Shown: piece after piece, positions 40,955-49,419 of the stretch
How the letters are laid out: the number at the start of each line of letters is the position of its first letter
Numbering within the stretch: position 1 is the stretch's first letter
Source: Nocardioides carbamazepini
GTDB taxonomy: Bacteria; Actinomycetota; Actinomycetes; Propionibacteriales; Nocardioidaceae
Length of the DNA stretch: 64,000 bases
Direction of reading: 5' to 3'
Assembly (NCBI RefSeq): GCF_024614185.1
Contig: NZ_JAHTLF010000016.1
Coordinates: forward strand, 1,178,001-1,242,000
Program-made: the position numbers and the translations under genes
The notes under the pieces: generated by a model
Told to the model about the DNA's origin: nothing
Database searches by the model: none
The model's input: the letters and a program-made list of their open reading frames with translations, nothing else

Positions 40955-41684
40955 CCTGGTCGCCGGGCTCGGTGGGGTCGGTGGCGGCGCCGAGGGTGAC
41001 GAACAGCGGCGTGTAGTGCTCGACCGTCGGGTGCGCGAAGGGCATGCCCGGCGCCGAGGACCGGTACGACGCCAGCTCGTCGACGTCCCCGCGGGCCATC
41101 GCCTCGCCGGCCCAGGCGTCGAAGTCGCTCGACCAGCCGGGGGCGTCGGCGTCGAGCTGCCAGGAGGTCAGGAACGGCAGGCCGTGGGTGAGGAAGCCGG
41201 AGCCGATGACGAGGACGCCCTCGTCGCGCAGCGGCCGGAGCCGGCGACCGATCTCCATCAGCCGACCCGGGTCGTGGGTGGGCAGGGACATCTGCAGCAC
41301 CGGGATGTCCGCGGCGGGGTACATGATCCTCAGCGGCACCCAGGCGCCGTGGTCGAGGCCGCGCGACGCGTGCTGGTGGACAGGCTCGGTGCGCGGCATC
41401 ATCGCGGCCACCCGAGCGGCCAGCGCCGTGGCGTCGGGCGTCTCGTAGGTCATCCGGTAGTACTTCGGCGCGAAGCCGCCGAAGTCGTAGACCAGGGGCG
41501 CCCCGCTCGCGGTGAGCGACAGCGGAGCCGACTCCCAGTGCGCGCTGACGATCAGGATCGCCTTGGGGCGCGGCAGGTCCCGCGCCCAGGCGGCCAGCTG
41601 CCCGGACCACACCGGGTCGTCGAGGAGCGGGGGAGCGCCGTGGCCGATGTAGAGGGCCGGCATCCGGGTGCTGGTGTCCGTCAT
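40902..41684 (-). CDS. LigB/DODA-type extradiol ring-opening dioxygenase
   Basis: A 260-residue class III extradiol dioxygenase-like protein of the YgiD/DODA group. Metal and active-site His residues fit ALYIGHGAPPLLDD, ILIVSAHWES and ASRGLDHGAWVPLRIMY, with GSGFLTHGLPFL later. Such enzymes open catechol-type rings. ATG at 41684 is chosen because GAGGTG lies nine bases upstream; ATG at 41690 is in frame but too close to it. A perfect inverted repeat precedes the gene. The natural substrate is unknown. Confidence 0.88.
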   Translation of the reverse strand: MTDTSTRMPALYIGHGAPPLLDDPVWSGQLAAWARDLPRPKAILIVSAHWESAPLSLTASGAPLVYDFGGFAPKYYRMTYETPDATALAARVAAMMPRTEPVHQHASRGLDHGAWVPLRIMYPAADIPVLQMSLPTHDPGRLMEIGRRLRPLRDEGVLVIGSGFLTHGLPFLTSWQLDADAPGWSSDFDAWAGEAMARGDVDELASYRSSAPGMPFAHPTVEHYTPLFVTLGAATDPTEPGDQVIDGFWMGLSKRSLQVA

Positions 41685-41700
41685 GGTCATGCCCACCTCA

Positions 41701-41720
41701 ATAGTTGAGACTTCAACTAT
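41701..41720. promoter_or_regulatory. Perfect 20-bp inverted repeat, MarR-type operator candidate
   Basis: ATAGTTGA (41701-41708) and TCAACTAT (41713-41720) are exact inverted copies around GACT. The site is 16 bases upstream of the dioxygenase start and AT-rich in a GC-rich region. Half-site and spacing fit MarR-family operators, which commonly control such dioxygenases. No MarR gene is nearby, so the regulator would be encoded elsewhere. Confidence 0.65.
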
Positions 41721-41747
41721 ATTCCTCGCCGTCGCGGAACGGAAGGC

Positions 41748-42446
41748 TCAGGCAGGCAGGGTCCAGTCGACGGGCTGCCCGCCGCGCTCGGCGAGCAGCG
41801 CGTTGACCCGGCTGAACGGCCGCGACCCGAAGAACCCGCGCGAGGCCGAGAGCGGCGAGGGGTGCGGGGACTCGACCGACGGGATCGGGCCGAGATGCGG
41901 CTTGAGCGTCTGCGCGTCGCGACCCCACAGGATGGCCGCGATCGGCGCACCCGCCTCGGCCCGTCGTACGACGGCCCGGATCGCGCACGCCGTGACGTGC
42001 TCCCAGCCCTGGCCGCGGTGCGAGCCGGGCTCGCCGGGCCGCACGGTCAGCACCCGGTTGAGCAGCATCACGCCCTGCTCGGTCCACGCGGTGAGGTCGC
42101 CGTGGCCGGGGGACACGAAGCCGACGTCGTTGGCCAGCTCCTGGTAGATGTTCCCGAGGCTGCGCGGGATCGGCCGCACGCCGCGGTCGACGGCGAAGCT
42201 CAGGCCGATCGGGTGCCCGGGCGTGGGATAGGGGTCCTGGCCCACGACGAGGACGCGGACCTCGGCGAGCGGGCGCCGGAACGCGCGGAAGACGTGGTCG
42301 CCGGCGGGCAGGTACGCCCGGCCCGCGGCGATCTCGGAGCGGAGGAACTGTCCGAGGGCGGCGACCCGGTCCTCGACCGGCTCCAGCGCCTCGGCCCAGT
42401 CGGCGGCCATGAGGCCCTGGTCGACGAGTCCGGTGAGTGCACCCAC
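41748..42446 (-). CDS. ung: Uracil-DNA glycosylase (family 1)
   Basis: A 232-residue enzyme that removes uracil from DNA. The water-activating loop is VLVVGQDPYPTPGHPIGLSF with the catalytic Asp. GVMLLNRVLTVRPGEPGSH and the minor-groove loop SPHPSPLSASRGFFGSRPF are conserved. The start is GTG at 42446: TATGGT lies six bases upstream on the minus strand, so the mRNA is probably leaderless, and the length matches Ung. The next 252 bases (42447-42698) contain no gene or RNA I can recognise. Confidence 0.94.
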   Translation of the reverse strand: MGALTGLVDQGLMAADWAEALEPVEDRVAALGQFLRSEIAAGRAYLPAGDHVFRAFRRPLAEVRVLVVGQDPYPTPGHPIGLSFAVDRGVRPIPRSLGNIYQELANDVGFVSPGHGDLTAWTEQGVMLLNRVLTVRPGEPGSHRGQGWEHVTACAIRAVVRRAEAGAPIAAILWGRDAQTLKPHLGPIPSVESPHPSPLSASRGFFGSRPFSRVNALLAERGGQPVDWTLPA

Positions 42447-42698
42447 GGCCGAACCATATCCGTGGGCCGCGAGGCCGGGTGGCGTCCCTCTCCCTCCCAG
42501 GGGCGCCACCCGGTGGCGACATAGCTCCGACGCGGATCCCGAGCCTCCTGGTCCTCCGGGGGCACTCAGCGAGGAGTGCCGGACCCGGTGGGGCTCCCTC
42601 CAGCGGGTTTCGAGGTCCGCGTCGGTGATGAGGAATCTACGCAGCGCGCCGCGGGTCGCGAATCGGGAACGCGGCCGGGCCCGGTTAGTCCTTTGGGA

Positions 42699-44138
42699 CT
42701 ATGTCCCGGGAGCGAACGGCCGGGCCAGCCGGTCGAGGAAGGCCACCAGGACCGCCTCCCGCAGCGGCGGGGGAGCCACGTCGAGCAGGGCGTTGACCGG
42801 TGCCATCCGCTCCGGGAGGCCGAGGTCCCCGTCCCCGTCCGCCAGCCCTCCCGCCGCCAGCAGCAGGTCGAACTCGGCGTCGCCGAGGGTGGCCGGGTCG
42901 AGGGTGCGCAGCAGGTCCGCCACGCCCGGGTCCACCGGCACCGGTCCGGCCGACCGCGCGGCCGCGACCGCATCGCCCAGGGCGCCGAGGAAGGCCGTGG
43001 GATCGGTCGCGGCGCTGATCGCGACGTGCAGCGACGGCGCCCGGCCGCCGTAGGAGAGCTGGGGCTGGACGAACCAGCCACGCACCGCCATCTCGTCGCA
43101 GACCGTGAAGACGTCGAGCGGACCGTCGGCGATCGCGGCGACCAGCGTCGAGTCGGGGGCGGCGACCAGCGCGAGCCCGTCGAGGGCGGCGATCCCCGCG
43201 GCGATCGCCTCCGTGGCCGCCAGCGCCCGCGCGGCCAGCTCCAGGTAGCCGGAGTCGCCGATCGCCTGCACCGTCGCCCACGCACCGGCGGTCGGGCCGC
43301 CCGAGCGCGTCGACTGCATCGTCGCGTTGAGCATCGTGTAGCCCGGCCAGCCGGCGTGGGCGAAGTACTGCGGCCGCCGCAGCGCCGGGTCGCGGTGCAG
43401 CAGGAGGGAGGCGCCCTTCGGCGCGTAGGCGTACTTGTGCAGGTCGGTGGAGATCGACGTGACGCCCTCGACCGCGAACGTCCACGGCGTCACCTCGCGA
43501 CCCAGCCGGGCGGCGTAGGGCAGCACCCAGCCGCCGATGCAGGCGTCGACGTGGCAGCGCACGCCCCGGGCCGCGGCGGCAGCGGCGATCTCGGGGACCG
43601 GGTCCACCACCCCGTCCGCGTACGACGGCGCGCTGGTCACGACCAGCACCGTGGTGTCGTCGATCGCGGCCGCCATCGCGTCGGCGTCGGCACGGTGGTC
43701 GGGCCCGGTGGGCACGACCACGACCCGCACGCCGAAGTAGTGGCCGGCCTTGTGGAAGGCCGCGTGCACGGTGTCGGGCACGACGATCGAGGGCGAGATG
43801 ACGTCGGGATGGGCGTCCCGGGCACCCTGCACGGCCAGCAGGCAGGACTCGGTGCCGCCCGACGTCAGCGTCCCGACCATCGTGTCGGGCCCGTCGACCA
43901 GGTCGCGGGCGAAGGCGACGAGTTCGTTCTCCATCGCCAGGAGGCTCGGGAACGCCGTCGGGTCCAGGCCGTTGCTGCCGGCGAAGGCAGCGACCGCCTC
44001 GCGGGCCAGGGCGTCGACCTCGGCCAGCCCGGCGTCGTACACGTAGGCGAGGGTGCGGCCGCCGTGGACCGGCAGGTCGCCCTCCTGCAGCGCGGCGAGC
44101 CGCGCGCGGATCTGCTCAGGCGTCGACGGTCCCGTCAA
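42699..44138 (-). CDS. PLP-dependent decarboxylase/lyase (group II, sphingosine-1-phosphate lyase-like)
   Basis: A 479-residue fold-type I PLP enzyme. GTLTSGGTESCLLAVQGARD is the cofactor phosphate loop, HVDACIGGWVLPYA holds the Asp that contacts the pyridine ring, and STDLHKYAYAPKGAS the Schiff-base Lys. The set resembles sphingosine-1-phosphate lyases and the related bacterial glutamate/tyrosine decarboxylases; the substrate cannot be decided. The start is TTG at 44138, chosen for its strong GGGAGGTG eight bases upstream. It overlaps the MFS gene end by 23 bases, so the two are probably co-transcribed. Confidence 0.82.
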   Translation of the reverse strand: MTGPSTPEQIRARLAALQEGDLPVHGGRTLAYVYDAGLAEVDALAREAVAAFAGSNGLDPTAFPSLLAMENELVAFARDLVDGPDTMVGTLTSGGTESCLLAVQGARDAHPDVISPSIVVPDTVHAAFHKAGHYFGVRVVVVPTGPDHRADADAMAAAIDDTTVLVVTSAPSYADGVVDPVPEIAAAAAARGVRCHVDACIGGWVLPYAARLGREVTPWTFAVEGVTSISTDLHKYAYAPKGASLLLHRDPALRRPQYFAHAGWPGYTMLNATMQSTRSGGPTAGAWATVQAIGDSGYLELAARALAATEAIAAGIAALDGLALVAAPDSTLVAAIADGPLDVFTVCDEMAVRGWFVQPQLSYGGRAPSLHVAISAATDPTAFLGALGDAVAAARSAGPVPVDPGVADLLRTLDPATLGDAEFDLLLAAGGLADGDGDLGLPERMAPVNALLDVAPPPLREAVLVAFLDRLARPFAPGT

Positions 44139-45459
44139 TCCGGTCCACCTCCCTCTCGTCGAGAGCGTAGCCACGCAGCCACCACAGGCTCGCGAGCACG
44201 AGCAGGGCCGGCAGCAGTGAGAAGCCGAGCGTGATCGCGGTGACCGCGGAGTCCGGCTGGAGCACGTCGCCGCTGTCGCTGGACCGGTAGGAGCCGAGCG
44301 CGAGCACCACCGCGAACAGGCCGGGTCCGAGCGCCAGGCCGAGGGTCTCGCCGGCGGTCCACACGCCCGTGTAGACGCCGACCCGGGAGGAGCCGGTGCG
44401 GCGGGCGTCGACGGCCGCGGCGTCGGGCAGCATCGCCATCGGGAAGACCTGAACGCCGGCGTACCCGAGCCCGACGACCCCGACCGCCGCGAACACCACC
44501 CACGCCGGCGCGCTGCCCGCGAGCACCGCCAGCCCAGCCCCCACGGCGAGCACCACGGACGAGGCGACATACCCCCGCTTCTTGCCGATCCGCCGCCCCA
44601 GCGCCGCCCAGGCGGGCGTCAGCAGCAGGGCCGGGCCGACGAAGCAGACGAACAGGATCGTCGCGGCGCCGTCGCGCTCGAGGACGTCGCCGGCGAGGTA
44701 GTCGACGCCGGCCAGCATGCAGCCGGTCGCCAGCGCCTGCATCACGAAGGTCGTCAGCAGCAGCCGGAAGTCCCGGGCGGCCGCCACGAGACGCAGCTGG
44801 TCGCGCAGCGACCCCGGGCCCGGCGCCGCCGCGCCGATCCGCGCGTCGCGGGTGCCGCGGTAGGCGAGCAGCGCGCCGGTGACGATGACCGCCGCCATCG
44901 CGACGCCCATGACGCGGTATCCGTCGCGGCCGCCGATCGCGTCTCGGATCGCCGGCGCGCTCGCGCCCGCGAGCAGGATCGTGAACGCCAGGATCGCCAC
45001 CCGCCACGTCATCAGCCGGGTGCGCTCGGCGTAGGAGTCGGTGATCTCGGCCGGCATCGCGACATAGGGCACCTGGAAGAAGGCGTACGCCGTCGCGCAG
45101 GCCAGGAACGCGACCAGGACCCAGGCGGCGTCGAACGCCTGCGAGCCGAGGTCCGGTGCGGCGAAGAGCAGCGCGAAGCACACGCCCAGCACCAGCCCCG
45201 CGCGCAGCAGCCAGGGCCGCCGCGGCCCGCGCGGGTCGACGGTACGGTCGCTGATCCGCCCGGCCACCGGGTTGAGGATCACGTCCCACGCCTTCGGCAG
45301 GAAGACGATCGCGCCCGCCAGCAGGGCGGGTACGGCGAGCGTGTCGGTCAGGTAGGGCAGCAGCATCAGCCCCGGCACGGTCCCGAACGCGCCGGTCGCG
45401 ACCGAGCCGGCGCCGTAGCCGATCCGGCTCAACCCGCCGGCCTGCTGTCTGCCGACCAC
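44116..45459 (-). CDS. MFS transporter of the GPH (sugar:cation symporter) type
   Basis: A 447-residue transporter with 12 hydrophobic helices. The N-terminus IGYGAGSVATGAFGTVPGLM and the sequence VILNPVAGRISDRTVDPRGP, rich in conserved Asp and Arg between helices 2 and 3, match MFS_2/GPH proteins. The substrate could be a sugar or a lipid-linked compound. GTG at 45459 is used here; a TTG at 45432 that overlaps the hydrolase stop is also possible. Between a PhaC-like hydrolase and a PLP lyase it may belong to a lipid or amine metabolism unit. Confidence 0.78.
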   Translation of the reverse strand: MVGRQQAGGLSRIGYGAGSVATGAFGTVPGLMLLPYLTDTLAVPALLAGAIVFLPKAWDVILNPVAGRISDRTVDPRGPRRPWLLRAGLVLGVCFALLFAAPDLGSQAFDAAWVLVAFLACATAYAFFQVPYVAMPAEITDSYAERTRLMTWRVAILAFTILLAGASAPAIRDAIGGRDGYRVMGVAMAAVIVTGALLAYRGTRDARIGAAAPGPGSLRDQLRLVAAARDFRLLLTTFVMQALATGCMLAGVDYLAGDVLERDGAATILFVCFVGPALLLTPAWAALGRRIGKKRGYVASSVVLAVGAGLAVLAGSAPAWVVFAAVGVVGLGYAGVQVFPMAMLPDAAAVDARRTGSSRVGVYTGVWTAGETLGLALGPGLFAVVLALGSYRSSDSGDVLQPDSAVTAITLGFSLLPALLVLASLWWLRGYALDEREVDRIDGTVDA

Positions 45460-46553
45460 TGGGTGATCCACTCGTCCATCGCCAGCCAGGTGGTGGTCCG
45501 CGCGGCGCGGCCGGTCAGCATGCCGAGGTGGCCGCCGGGCACGATCTCGAAGCGCACCTCGGGCGACTTGGTGAGCATCGGGACGACGGCACGCACCGCC
45601 GGCACCGGCGCGATCCCGTCGGTGGCGCCGCCGAACACCAGCACGGGCACGGTGATCTCGCCGAGGTCGATGGTCCGGTCGTCCAGCTCGAAGGTGCCGC
45701 CGGCGAGCTGGTTGCCCTTCGCGAAGCGGTGGTAGAGCTGACCGAAGGTGCGGCCCGGGTAGGCGATCATGTTCGCGGTGAAGTGGTCGACCGCCTCGAC
45801 CTGGGCCAGGAACTCGCGGTCGTCGACGTGGGTCGCGAGCGCGATCGGCTTGGTCACCAGCTTCTGGAAGGCCGTGAGCTGGAAGGCCCATTTCACCAGG
45901 GGCTTCGGTGCCCCGCCGAGCAGCTGGTAGCCCCGGGTGATCGGGCCGGGGCCGTTGAACAGGTTGAGCAGAGGCCGGAACGGCGCCAGCAGCGGCACCT
46001 GTGAGATGTCGATCGGCGAGCCGACGACGGTCAGGGACGCGACGGGCAGGTCTCCCGAGCGCTCGTCGGCGAGGGTGAGCAGCGAGAAGATGCCGCCCAG
46101 CGACCACCCGATCACGTGCACCGGCCGTCCGCCGGCGTGCTCCGACACCTCGCGGATCGCGGTCGGCACGACCTCGTCGACCCAGTGCTCCATGCCGAGG
46201 TTGCGGTCGCGGAACGAGACCTCGCCGTACTCCACGAGGTAGGTCGGGCGGCCCTCCGTCACGAAGTGCTCCACCAGCGAGCACCCGCGCCGCAGGTCGT
46301 AGCAGCTCGAGGGCGCCGCGAGCGGCGTCACCAGCAGCACGGGGTCGCCCTGCTCCTGGACGTGGCCCGCCGGCCGGTAGTGGTAGACCTCGCGCAGCGT
46401 CCCGTCGTCGATGAGCGTGCGCGGCATCGGGCGCAGGTCGGCCACGCCGCCGTAGAGCAGCTTGTGGGCGACGTTGCTCGCGGCCGCGACGACCTGGTCC
46501 GGGGCGGGGAGCAGGCCGGCGCCCGGCACGGAGCGCAGGGGCACCAGGTCCAT
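45429..46553 (-). CDS. Alpha/beta hydrolase related to class III PHA synthases, with Ser nucleophile
   Basis: A 374-residue alpha/beta hydrolase. Its layout follows PhaC-like proteins (VLLVTPLAAPSSCYDLRRG, TYLVEYGEVSFRDRNLGMEH, DLGEITVPVLVFGGATDGIA, IVPGGHLGMLTGRAARTTTW with the catalytic His). However, the nucleophile motif is VIGWSLGGIFS, with Ser instead of the Cys of true PHA synthases. It is therefore more likely a hydrolase, for example a polyester depolymerase or acyltransferase. ATG at 46553. First gene of a minus-strand run with MFS and PLP genes. Confidence 0.8.
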   Translation of the reverse strand: MDLVPLRSVPGAGLLPAPDQVVAAASNVAHKLLYGGVADLRPMPRTLIDDGTLREVYHYRPAGHVQEQGDPVLLVTPLAAPSSCYDLRRGCSLVEHFVTEGRPTYLVEYGEVSFRDRNLGMEHWVDEVVPTAIREVSEHAGGRPVHVIGWSLGGIFSLLTLADERSGDLPVASLTVVGSPIDISQVPLLAPFRPLLNLFNGPGPITRGYQLLGGAPKPLVKWAFQLTAFQKLVTKPIALATHVDDREFLAQVEAVDHFTANMIAYPGRTFGQLYHRFAKGNQLAGGTFELDDRTIDLGEITVPVLVFGGATDGIAPVPAVRAVVPMLTKSPEVRFEIVPGGHLGMLTGRAARTTTWLAMDEWITQWSADSRPAG

Positions 46554-46582
46554 GGCCGAACGCTACCGCGCGGTAGCGGGGT

Positions 46583-48007
46583 TCAGGAGCGTGTCGCCGG
46601 TCGCACCGTCTTGGTGTGGCTGTGGCCCTCGTCCTCCAGCTCCGTCATGAAGCTGTCGGCCCACGCCTTCACGTCGTGCTGCGCGATCTGGCGGCGCATC
46701 GCCCGCATCCGCCGGGTCAGCTCCTTGGGCTCGGCCTGGTACGCCTCGAGCAGCGCCGCCTTCATGCCGTTCATGTCGTAGGGGTTGACCAGCCACGCCT
46801 GCCGCAGCTCGTCGGCGGCGCCCGCGAACTCGGACAGCACGAGAGCACCGTCGTCGTCGACCCGGCAGGCGACGTACTCCTTGGCGACGAGGTTCATCCC
46901 GTCGCGGTAGGGGGTCACGACCATCACGTCGGCGGCGCGGTAGAGCGCCGCCATCTCCTCGCGCGGGTACGACGTGTGCAGGTAGCTCACCGCGGGCCGG
47001 CCGATCCGGCCGAGGTCGCCGTTCAGCCGGCCGACGAGGCGCTCGATGTCGTCGCGCAGGTTGCGGTAGTGCTCCACCCGCTCGCGCGAGGGCACGGCGA
47101 CCTGGACGAACACCGCGTCCTCGACGGTCAGCGCGCCGTCCCGGATCAGCTCGCCGAACGCGCGGAGCCGGGCGTAGATGCCCTTGGTGTAGTCGAGTCG
47201 GTCGATGCCGAGGAAGATCCGGCGCGGGTTGCCCAGCGCCTCGCGGATCGCGGCGGCGCGCTCGGCGACCGACTCGGACCGGGCCAGCTCCTCGAAGCCG
47301 GCGGCGTCGATCGAGATGGGGAACGCCGCGGCGCGGACCGTGCGGCCGTCGGGCAGGTAGACGAGGTCGCGGTGCGTCTTGTGGCCGACCCGCTGCCGGA
47401 CCAGCCGGATGAAGTTCTGCGCGGCACCGGGCAGCTGGAAGCCCACCAGGTCGGCGCCGAGCAGCCCCTCGAGGATCTGCCGGCGCCAGGGCAGCTGCTG
47501 GAACAGCTCGCCCGGCGGGAACGGGATGTGCAGGTAGAACCCGATCCGCAGGTCCGGGCGCAGCTCGCGCAGCATCTGCGGCACCAGCTGCAGCTGGTAG
47601 TCGTGGACCCACACGGTCGCGCCGTCGTTGGCGAGCTCCGCGGCGCGCTCGGCGAAGCGCCGGTTGACCCGGACGTAGGTGTCCCACCACTCGCGGTGGA
47701 ACTCGGGCTTGGCGACCACGTCGTGGTAGAGCGGCCAGAGCGTGCCGTTCGAGAAGCCCTCGTAGTGCTCCTCGATCTCCTCGGCCGACATCGCCAACGG
47801 CACCAGGTCCAGCCCGTCGACCTTGAACGGCTTGAACTTCTGGGTCCCGCCCGGCCAGCCGACCCAGACCCCGTCATGGGCCCGCATCACCGGCTCGATC
47901 GCCGACACCAGGCCGCCGGGGGACCGGCGCCAGCGCGCCTTGCCGTTGCGGTCGGTGACGCGGTCGACGGGGAGGCGGTTGGCGACGATCACGAGGTCAT
48001 GGCCCAC
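46583..48007 (-). CDS. otsA: Trehalose-6-phosphate synthase OtsA
   Basis: A 474-residue GT20 glycosyltransferase that joins UDP-glucose (or ADP-/GDP-glucose in actinobacteria) and glucose-6-phosphate. Motifs: LVIVANRLPVDRV and RRSPGGLVSAIEPVM at the N-terminus, VWVHDYQLQLVPQMLRELRP, FYLHIPFPPGELF, LGIDRLDYTKGIYARLRAF and VTPYRDGMNLVAKEYVACR. Start GTG at 48007 with TAGGGT six bases upstream (leaderless). The matching phosphatase OtsB is at 51002, separated by a two-component system and two small genes. Confidence 0.96.
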   Translation of the reverse strand: MGHDLVIVANRLPVDRVTDRNGKARWRRSPGGLVSAIEPVMRAHDGVWVGWPGGTQKFKPFKVDGLDLVPLAMSAEEIEEHYEGFSNGTLWPLYHDVVAKPEFHREWWDTYVRVNRRFAERAAELANDGATVWVHDYQLQLVPQMLRELRPDLRIGFYLHIPFPPGELFQQLPWRRQILEGLLGADLVGFQLPGAAQNFIRLVRQRVGHKTHRDLVYLPDGRTVRAAAFPISIDAAGFEELARSESVAERAAAIREALGNPRRIFLGIDRLDYTKGIYARLRAFGELIRDGALTVEDAVFVQVAVPSRERVEHYRNLRDDIERLVGRLNGDLGRIGRPAVSYLHTSYPREEMAALYRAADVMVVTPYRDGMNLVAKEYVACRVDDDGALVLSEFAGAADELRQAWLVNPYDMNGMKAALLEAYQAEPKELTRRMRAMRRQIAQHDVKAWADSFMTELEDEGHSHTKTVRPATRS

Positions 48008-48114
48008 GACCCCACCCTAGTCAGGCGGCCGGTCGGCGGTGGTCGGGCTGGCCCGACATCGAGTGTCCTGCTGGCAGGATTCCTTCGACGACGTCCCCGG
48101 ACCACGCTGGACCC

Positions 48115-49395
48115 ATGACCGAGAACCTGGTGCTGAAACCGCCCGCGCGACCGCCTACCCGGCGGTGGCTGCGCGACACCGGTTACGCCCTCGCCGCCCT
48201 GCCCGTGGCGCTGGTGGCGCTGGTCGTCGTGGTCGTCCTCGTCGCCGCCGGGCTGGGACTGTCGGTGGTCATCGGCGGTGTCTTCGTGCTCGCCGTCGGC
48301 GTCTACGCCGCCCGCGGGTTCGCGCACGTCGAGCGGCGGCGCCTGGCCGCGCTCACGGGGCGGGCGGTGCCGGAGCCGGCGTACCTCCGGGCCCAGGACG
48401 GCGACGGGTTCTGGCGGCGGAGCCTGACACCGCTGCGCGACCCGCAGTCGTGGCTGGACGTGGTGTGGTCGCTCGTCGGGTGGATCACGGCGACGGTGGC
48501 CTTCGTCGTCGCGCTGGCCTGGTGGGGGACCGTGCTGTGCGGGGCGACCTACTGGTTCTGGGAGCGGTTCATCCCGCGCGACGCCAGCGACGCCCAGAGC
48601 CTGGCCGACCTGATCGGGCTCGGCGACAGCCACGCTGCCGACGTCGGCCTGATCACCGGGATCGGCCTCGTCGCGCTGGTGACCCTCCCGTTCGTGCTGC
48701 GCTTCGCGGCGGTGGTGCACGCGAGCCTCGCGTCGGTGCTGCTGACCAGCCGCGCCGAGCTGCAGGGCCGGGTGGCCCGGGTCGAGGAGAGCCGCGACTC
48801 GGCGCACCGGGCCGAGGCGGAGTCGCTGCGCAAGCTGGAGCGCGACATCCACGACGGCCCGCAGCAGCGGCTGATCCGGCTCGGCATGGACCTCGGCCGG
48901 GCCCGGGTGCAGCTCGCCGCCGACCCCGACACCGCGGCCCGCACGCTCGACGCCGCGGTGGCCCAGACCCGCGAGGCGGTCGAGGAGCTGCGGGCACTGT
49001 CGCGGGGGATCGCCCCGCCGCTCCTGGTCGACCGCGGGCTCGCCGCCGCCGTCGCCGAGATGGCCGACGGCCAGCCGATCCCCGTGCGGGTCGTCGCCGA
49101 CGTCCCCCGGAAGCTGCCGCTGGCCGTCGAGACGGCCGCGTACTTCGTGGCCGCCGAGGCCCTGACCAATGTCGTCAAGCACAGCGGCGCCGACCGCGCC
49201 GACGTCACGCTCGAGGTCGTCGACGGCCGGCTGCAGGTCACCGTCGACGACAACGGCCGCGGCGGCGCGACGGCTGCTCCCGGTCACGGCCTGTCCGGTC
49301 TGCGCGAGCGACTGGCCGGCGTCGACGGGCAGCTCTTCCTCGCCTCCCCGGCGGGCGGCCCGACCCGGCTGCGCGCGGAGGTGCCCCTGGCGTGA
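48115..49395 (+). CDS. Sensor histidine kinase with N-terminal membrane sensor domain
   Basis: A 426-residue kinase. Four hydrophobic helices (ALAALPVALVALVVVVVLVA, LSVVIGGVFVLAVGVY, LVGWITATVAFVVALAWWGT, LITGIGLVALVTLPFVLRF) form a putative sensor domain. HisKA_3 follows with the His in RKLERDIHDGPQQRLIRLG, and the ATPase domain has EALTNVVKHSGADRA and VDDNGRGG. ATG at 48115; CACGCT lies six bases upstream. A 14-base palindrome (TCCTGCTGGCAGGA, 48066-48079) precedes it and could be an autoregulatory site. Paired with the response regulator downstream. Confidence 0.88.
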   Translation: MTENLVLKPPARPPTRRWLRDTGYALAALPVALVALVVVVVLVAAGLGLSVVIGGVFVLAVGVYAARGFAHVERRRLAALTGRAVPEPAYLRAQDGDGFWRRSLTPLRDPQSWLDVVWSLVGWITATVAFVVALAWWGTVLCGATYWFWERFIPRDASDAQSLADLIGLGDSHAADVGLITGIGLVALVTLPFVLRFAAVVHASLASVLLTSRAELQGRVARVEESRDSAHRAEAESLRKLERDIHDGPQQRLIRLGMDLGRARVQLAADPDTAARTLDAAVAQTREAVEELRALSRGIAPPLLVDRGLAAAVAEMADGQPIPVRVVADVPRKLPLAVETAAYFVAAEALTNVVKHSGADRADVTLEVVDGRLQVTVDDNGRGGATAAPGHGLSGLRERLAGVDGQLFLASPAGGPTRLRAEVPLA

Positions 49396-49419
49396 GGATG
49401 GTCGGGTGAGGATGGAGTC

